From Anaerolineae bacterium (GTDB taxonomy: Bacteria > Chloroflexota > Anaerolineae > Aggregatilineales > UBA2796), in the NCBI GenBank assembly GCA_020851855.1, contig JADZBY010000262.1, positions 1 to 9,638 of the forward strand: a stretch of 9,638 nucleotides of DNA, written 5' to 3'. A model generated the notes under the pieces. The model saw only the letters and a program-made list of their open reading frames with translations, did not search any database and was not told where the DNA came from. A program made the position numbers and the translations under genes. Below are positions 6,355 through 9,638 of this stretch, in pieces; the stretch's first letter is position 1; each line of letters opens with the position of its first letter.

Positions 6355-7691
6355 CGGGCACGCTCCAGTTCTTCAGCTTTTTCCTGAAGCGGCGCGGCAT
6401 TGAGGAACTCGCTAATCTGGTGCATCGAATAGGCGTGTTCCTTTGGATCCGCCACAAGTCCGGCCACAACCGGCATGATATGCGTGTGGGGCGGACGCCC
6501 ACGTTGCTCCACGTAGAGGACCGTTTCAAGCGGCACATAAGCGACGAGATCGACGGAATGGGTGTTGAGCAGCACCTGTCGTGGATAACGCTGTTCAACG
6601 TCCTCGAAATCCGTGCTTAGCGAGCGTAACACATTGACAATTTGCTCCAGCCGGAAGCGGTGCACACCATTCTCCGGCTCTTCAAGGCACAACAGGCCGC
6701 GATAATGAGGATCATGCTTCAGGGTGACGAGCGTGAGCAACCGCAGCGTGCCGTCGGATAAGACGCGGGACGAAAAGCGCACGCCGCTCGTCATCGTGAC
6801 TTCAATCACGTACTCTTCCCGCTCTGGGATGGGACGCACCGAAACGTCTCGGACGCCGGAAACCAGGTTGGCCATGTCGCGTGCGACATCCACGAGTGCA
6901 TATTCGTCTTCGCGCGACATGCGGTACAGCACCGTTGCCAGGTTGGAGCCATCATGAAGGAGCGCCGTCGGGGAATAAATGTCGCTGGGAGTGCGGAGCG
7001 CTGCCGGGTCGAGTTGGAGAAAGCGCCAGTTGATCATTTCCTGCCGCGCCGCATACGCCGTCGGGTACTCCGCGCTGTTCGTCAGGCTCAGGATGGTGCG
7101 TTCCAGTCGCCCGATCGGGGTGCTTTGTTTTGCGCCCGCGCGCTTGTCCTGGTGACGCTGGATGAAGCGTTGATTGCGTTCCGTATCCATCACGGTAGAT
7201 ATGTAGGGCGCGCGGCGCGCCCGAACGATCCAGTGCTTTCGCACCCTGGACGGAATGTGCTGCTTTGCCCATTGGTCTTCATCTTCGGAAATGGCGTTCA
7301 GCGACTCGCGTTTGACGTAGAGGCGCTCAAATCCATTCTCCGCCCGGCTCTCGATTACCAGTTCATAGCGCAGGCGTGTGGACGTGACGTCTGCCGAGGT
7401 TCCAAGCTCGTCCGCGACGGACCGGGCGATGAGCATCTCAACGGCGAAGCGCATCTCGCGCGCACGAGCGCCATCTGCACCAACTGTAAACAGCTCACTG
7501 ACATCGCCTCTGCTTTCCCGGAAGGCGTCATAGATCGTGACATCGCCTGCGAGGTCAGAAAGCAGCACAATGGCGTCAAAGAGGTTCGACTTCCCCGCGC
7601 CGTTCGGGCCGATAAACACCTGGAAAGGCCGAAGATCGGCCTTGAAGTCATGGAAGGACTTGAACCCGTCGATCTCGATTCGCGTGATCAT
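6351..7691 (-). CDS. OLD/RecF-like AAA ATPase (AAA_21 type), partner of the DUF4276 protein
   Basis: This 446-residue ATPase of the SMC/ABC-like class (AAA_21, COG4637-like) has all nucleotide-binding parts in order. The N-terminal ITRIEIDGFKSF opening is followed by Walker A GPNGAGKS (28-35). A divergent middle (about 50-300) follows, then the ABC-type signature LSDGTLRLL (311-319), Walker B LLCLEEPE (333-340) with catalytic Glu338, and the switch histidine in NTHSVDLV (376-383). The EEPE form of Walker B is typical of OLD-family ATPases. The protein ends in a charged helix with no fused TOPRIM; that part is supplied by the overlapping next gene. ATPases of this kind dimerise on ATP and act as sensors or motors in DNA repair and phage defence. 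The ATG at 7691 has only a weak SD, but an extended -10 box lies upstream. The two genes look less GC-rich than their neighbours, which suggests acquired cargo. The ATPase call is firm; the defence role is inferred. Confidence 0.88.
   Translation of the reverse strand: MITRIEIDGFKSFHDFKADLRPFQVFIGPNGAGKSNLFDAIVLLSDLAGDVTIYDAFRESRGDVSELFTVGADGARAREMRFAVEMLIARSVADELGTSADVTSTRLRYELVIESRAENGFERLYVKRESLNAISEDEDQWAKQHIPSRVRKHWIVRARRAPYISTVMDTERNQRFIQRHQDKRAGAKQSTPIGRLERTILSLTNSAEYPTAYAARQEMINWRFLQLDPAALRTPSDIYSPTALLHDGSNLATVLYRMSREDEYALVDVARDMANLVSGVRDVSVRPIPEREEYVIEVTMTSGVRFSSRVLSDGTLRLLTLVTLKHDPHYRGLLCLEEPENGVHRFRLEQIVNVLRSLSTDFEDVEQRYPRQVLLNTHSVDLVAYVPLETVLYVEQRGRPPHTHIMPVVAGLVADPKEHAYSMHQISEFLNAAPLQEKAEELERAR
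6363..6366 (-). promoter_or_regulatory. Ribosome binding site inside the ATPase gene for the DUF4276 gene
   Basis: GGAG on the minus strand lies 8 nt before the GTG start of the downstream gene, within the last codons of the ATPase gene. Together with the GTGA stop/start overlap it supports coupled translation and fixes the unusual GTG start. Confidence 0.65.
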
Positions 7692-7729
7692 CGGCAGTCT
7701 CGCTTCGGCTTCCAGCCACGTCGATGCTC

Positions 7730-7760
7730 ATTCTACCATCACCCGCAGGCCGCCGGTGAA
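7730..7760 (-). promoter_or_regulatory. Putative promoter of the ATPase-DUF4276 operon
   Basis: On the minus strand TAGAAT (7735-7730) is preceded by TG one base upstream, giving an extended -10. The best -35-like hexamer is TTCACC (7760-7755), at a long 19-nt spacing that an extended -10 can tolerate. Transcription would start near 7723, about 30 nt before the ATG. It lies just downstream of the hairpin that closes the previous gene, so the module can be expressed on its own. Confidence 0.5.
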
Positions 7761-7771
7761 CGATACGAAAC

Positions 7772-7795
7772 GGCCCCTTTCGCGTGAAAGGGGCC
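7772..7795 (-). terminator. Hairpin terminator between the 148-residue gene and the ATPase operon
   Basis: GGCCCCTTT and AAAGGGGCC form a perfect 9-bp stem around a 6-nt loop (7781-7786), 32 nt past the stop of the 148-residue gene. On the minus strand it is followed by GTTT, a weak U-run. The stem carries A/T pairs at the loop side, so it could work in either direction. Confidence 0.65.
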
Positions 7796-7827
7796 TTCAA
7801 ACCAACGGATACAGATACGCCTTGAGC

Positions 7828-8274
7828 CTACAGCCCCAGCCTTGCCCTCAGATCATTCAAAAAGCCGGCCTCGTCAGCAGACACCTTCTGCCCGCTGCCG
7901 AACAGGCCGCCACCCGATGCGCCCGCCACCTTCTCGGCCATGCCGTAGATAAATTCTTTCACGCCGCGCGCCGTATCGCCGCCCAGGCCCGCCAGCACAC
8001 CGTCCAGGTTGGCCACCTGATTGAGCACGCTGCCCACATCGAGCTTGTTGGGGTCGATGTCCGGCTCGTTGATCGGCCCTTCGGCGAACATCTTGGCGAT
8101 GCCGTCAACCACCGGGTTGCCCTTGTACTTTTCGGCGGCTTCCGAGACGAACGTGGCCAACGATCCCGCTTCCAGGATGCGGCCCACAATGCCCGCGTCC
8201 GATTTCTTCGTCAGGCTGGCGATGACTTGCTGAATGACGGGCAAGACCTGCGCGATAATCCCTTGAACGTCCAT
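7828..8274 (-). CDS. Helical 148-residue protein of unknown function
   Basis: I do not recognise this protein. It is predicted to be cytoplasmic and largely helical, with no signal peptide or membrane segment. A hydrophobic N-terminal helix (1-22, starting MDVQGIIAQV) is followed by a second helical block (about 25-65), an acidic Asn/Pro/Asp-rich turn (68-80), and another pair of helices (82-118). A Gly-rich loop (119-129) then leads to a final helix in SADEAGFLNDLRARLGL. The end, a Gly loop followed by Ser-x-x-Glu and a Leu-rich helix, vaguely recalls TerB-like proteins, but I would not assign that. The ATG at 8274 is chosen because GGAG (8287-8284) lies 9 nt upstream; a longer ORF reaching 8412 would run through the promoter and overlap the dehydrogenase gene. 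It has its own -10 box upstream and a hairpin behind it, so it looks monocistronic and separate from the ATPase operon. Confidence 0.72.
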   Translation of the reverse strand: MDVQGIIAQVLPVIQQVIASLTKKSDAGIVGRILEAGSLATFVSEAAEKYKGNPVVDGIAKMFAEGPINEPDIDPNKLDVGSVLNQVANLDGVLAGLGGDTARGVKEFIYGMAEKVAGASGGGLFGSGQKVSADEAGFLNDLRARLGL

Positions 8275-8310
8275 GTCAACACTCTCCACTGTGTCAATAG
8301 GCCCACGCTT

Positions 8311-8316
8311 ACTATA
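8311..8316 (-). promoter_or_regulatory. Putative -10 box of the 148-residue gene
   Basis: TATAGT on the minus strand matches the -10 consensus at five of six positions and would start transcription near 8304, about 30 nt before the ATG. No good -35 is seen at 16-18 nt. A perfect TTGACA at 8297-8292 is downstream of it and too close to the start codon to act as its -35. The region just upstream holds the direct hexamer CGTTCG, repeated as CGTTCG-CA-CGTTCG (8321-8334), a possible activator or repressor site. Confidence 0.4.
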
Positions 8317-8336
8317 CTCCCGTTCGCACGTTCGTA

Positions 8337-8369
8337 CACACGCCGCGTGTGACGCCGCCGTGTCCGGCG
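8337..8369 (-). terminator. Two tandem GC-rich hairpins after the aldehyde dehydrogenase gene
   Basis: Two small perfect hairpins follow the dehydrogenase stop. One is a 5-bp CGCCG/CGGCG stem with a 4-nt loop (8356-8369); the other is a 6-bp CACACG/CGTGTG stem with a 3-nt loop (8337-8351). Neither is followed by a U-run, so intrinsic termination is uncertain. They may mark the 3' end of the message or sit in the control region of the next gene. Confidence 0.35.
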
Positions 8370-8392
8370 CAGGAACAACCCGCCGGGCCGCT

Positions 8393-9638
8393 TCAGCCCC
8401 GGAACAGCGCACGCAGCTTGTTCAGCGCGCCGCGCGCATAGAGTACCCGCAGCAGGCGGCGCAAGAACATGTATTTGGTGGGCGTGTACGGATACCACAC
8501 GATCTCGGTGGGCAGCGGGCGGAAGCGCTCGATGCTGAAGCTTTGCGGGCGGGTCATGTCCAGCAAACCTTCGCGTCCGCGCGTCGCGCCGTAGCCGCTC
8601 TCTTTCGTCCCGCCCCACGGCAGGTGCGGGATGCTGGCGGAAAACACGTGGTCATTCACGCTGGCGTGCCCGACCTGAAGCTGCGACGCGATGGCCAGCC
8701 CGCGCGCCCGGTCCCGCGTCCAGACCGAGCCGGTCAGGCCATACGGGCTGGCGTTGATCTCGCGGATGGCATCGGCCACGTCGTCGAAGGCGCGAAAGGC
8801 GATCACCGGCCCAAACGTCTCGTCCTGCATGATGCGCATGTCGGGTGTGACATCCGTGATCAGCGTCGGCGCGAAATAGCGGCGGTTGTCGCGCTCAAGG
8901 CGCTCGCCGCCGCGCACCAGCCGTGCGCCGCGCTCGATGGCGTCGCGCACCTGCCGCTCAATAGTCTGCACCTGCGCCTCGGTCACAATCGCGCCCATCG
9001 TCACGCCCGGACTCTCGCCCGGCCCGACGTGCACCTCGCGCATGATGACCTCGCCAATGCGGCGGATCAACTCGTCCTGGACGCGGCGCTGCACGTAGAC
9101 CAGCTCAATAGACAGGCACGCCTGCCCGGCGCTGTACATCGCGCCCCAGGCCAGGCCGCGCGCCGTGCGGTCCAGAGGGGCATCTTCCAGCACGATGGCC
9201 GCGTCTTTGGAGCCAAGCTCCAGCGTGAGAGGGATCAGGTACTTCGCCGCCTGCTGGGCGATCTTTTTGCCGGTCGGCACGCTTCCGGTGAAGGCGATCT
9301 TATCGGGCCGCGCGTCGATCAGCGCCGCGCCGAGTGCGCCGTCGCCGTGTGCGACCTCGAACACGCCGCGTGGGATGCCCGCCTCGCGCAGGCAGGCGAC
9401 CATCGCTTCCGTGGACAGCGGCGCAAACTCGGACGGCTTGAGCACCACCGTATTCCCGGCCACGAGCGCCGCCGCGATGGGCGCGATGGTCAGCAGCAGC
9501 GGGAAGTTCCACGGGCCGATGACCAGCACCACGCCGAACGGACGCCGCTCGATCCAGTGCATCCGGTGCGGCGCGAGGCCGGTGAAGGTGCGCCGGGGCG
9601 CGAGCGTGGGCGCGGCCAGGCGCTCGAAGAAGGCCAGC
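8393..9638 (-). CDS. Aldehyde dehydrogenase (class 3-like), N-terminus cut by the window edge
   Basis: This is an NAD(P)-dependent aldehyde dehydrogenase oxidising an aldehyde to its acid; the substrate cannot be told. The reading frame stays open to the right edge, adding 25 codons before the Met at 9562, so that Met is internal. About 414 residues are visible, and roughly 80-110 are missing compared with a usual family member. Numbering from the internal Met, the family motifs run in order: GPWNFP (16-21), GNTVVLKPSE (36-45), FTGS (91-94) of the cofactor site, LELGSK (114-119) with general base Glu115, SAGQAC (144-149) with nucleophile Cys149, later DETFGPVIAF, and PWGGTKESGYG near the end. 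LELGSK carries Ser where Gly is usual. The compact coenzyme region and the Arg-rich hydrophobic tail (YMFLRRLLRVLYARG) recall ALDH3-type enzymes, some of which associate with membranes. Both catalytic residues are present, so it should be active. Confidence 0.9.
   Translation of the reverse strand, partial: LAFFERLAAPTLAPRRTFTGLAPHRMHWIERRPFGVVLVIGPWNFPLLLTIAPIAAALVAGNTVVLKPSEFAPLSTEAMVACLREAGIPRGVFEVAHGDGALGAALIDARPDKIAFTGSVPTGKKIAQQAAKYLIPLTLELGSKDAAIVLEDAPLDRTARGLAWGAMYSAGQACLSIELVYVQRRVQDELIRRIGEVIMREVHVGPGESPGVTMGAIVTEAQVQTIERQVRDAIERGARLVRGGERLERDNRRYFAPTLITDVTPDMRIMQDETFGPVIAFRAFDDVADAIREINASPYGLTGSVWTRDRARGLAIASQLQVGHASVNDHVFSASIPHLPWGGTKESGYGATRGREGLLDMTRPQSFSIERFRPLPTEIVWYPYTPTKYMFLRRLLRVLYARGALNKLRALFRG

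Noticed and set aside
6954..7787. A 277-codon + strand open frame over the ATPase
   Set aside because: The minus strand carries Walker A, signature and Walker B motifs; the + frame has no domain and runs through the terminator hairpin.
8275..8412. Longer N-terminus for the 148-residue protein
   Set aside because: It would overlap the ALDH stop and read through the -10 box and hairpins; a GGAG-supported ATG exists at 8274.

Overview
The window looks like a high-GC chromosomal segment of a Chloroflexota bacterium (Anaerolineae-like), probably from an environmental or metagenomic assembly. This is an inference. It rests on a YvcK protein with an N-terminal pair of membrane helices, a four-repeat S1 protein with a long Ala/Pro/Glu-rich N-terminal extension, exported proteins with Thr/Pro/Ala linkers after the signal peptide, and a secreted WD40 protein. 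I see no rRNA, tRNA, CRISPR array, transposase or integrase.

Layout. The left part is a divergent pair: a leftward yvcK-type gene (102-1487) and a rightward lipoprotein gene (1696-2316), with facing promoters and a structured leader between them. Next on the + strand is an S1-domain protein gene (start best placed at 2525). It has a near-consensus extended -10 promoter in front and a textbook intrinsic terminator behind (4221-4249). It is followed by a signal-peptide-bearing seven-bladed WD40 protein (4320-5690). From 5716 to the right edge every gene runs leftward. They are a TOPRIM-like DUF4276-type protein, an OLD/RecF-like AAA ATPase overlapping it by 4 nt, a 148-residue helical protein of unknown function, and a class-3-like aldehyde dehydrogenase that runs off the right edge. 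At the extreme left edge, a leftward -10 box, a Shine-Dalgarno and an ATG suggest that another leftward gene starts just outside the window.

How they work together. The housekeeping part concerns cell-envelope and carbon control (YvcK), translation (S1), secreted or surface proteins of unknown role, and aldehyde oxidation. The accessory part is the ATPase plus DUF4276 pair: two translationally coupled genes with their own likely promoter, separated from the upstream gene by a hairpin, and visibly less GC-rich than the flanks. By architecture (SMC/OLD-type ATPase beside a separate TOPRIM-like protein) it resembles anti-phage modules such as PARIS (AriA/AriB) and split relatives of OLD/Gabija. 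It is the best candidate here for a poorly described system, but its function is inferred, not shown.
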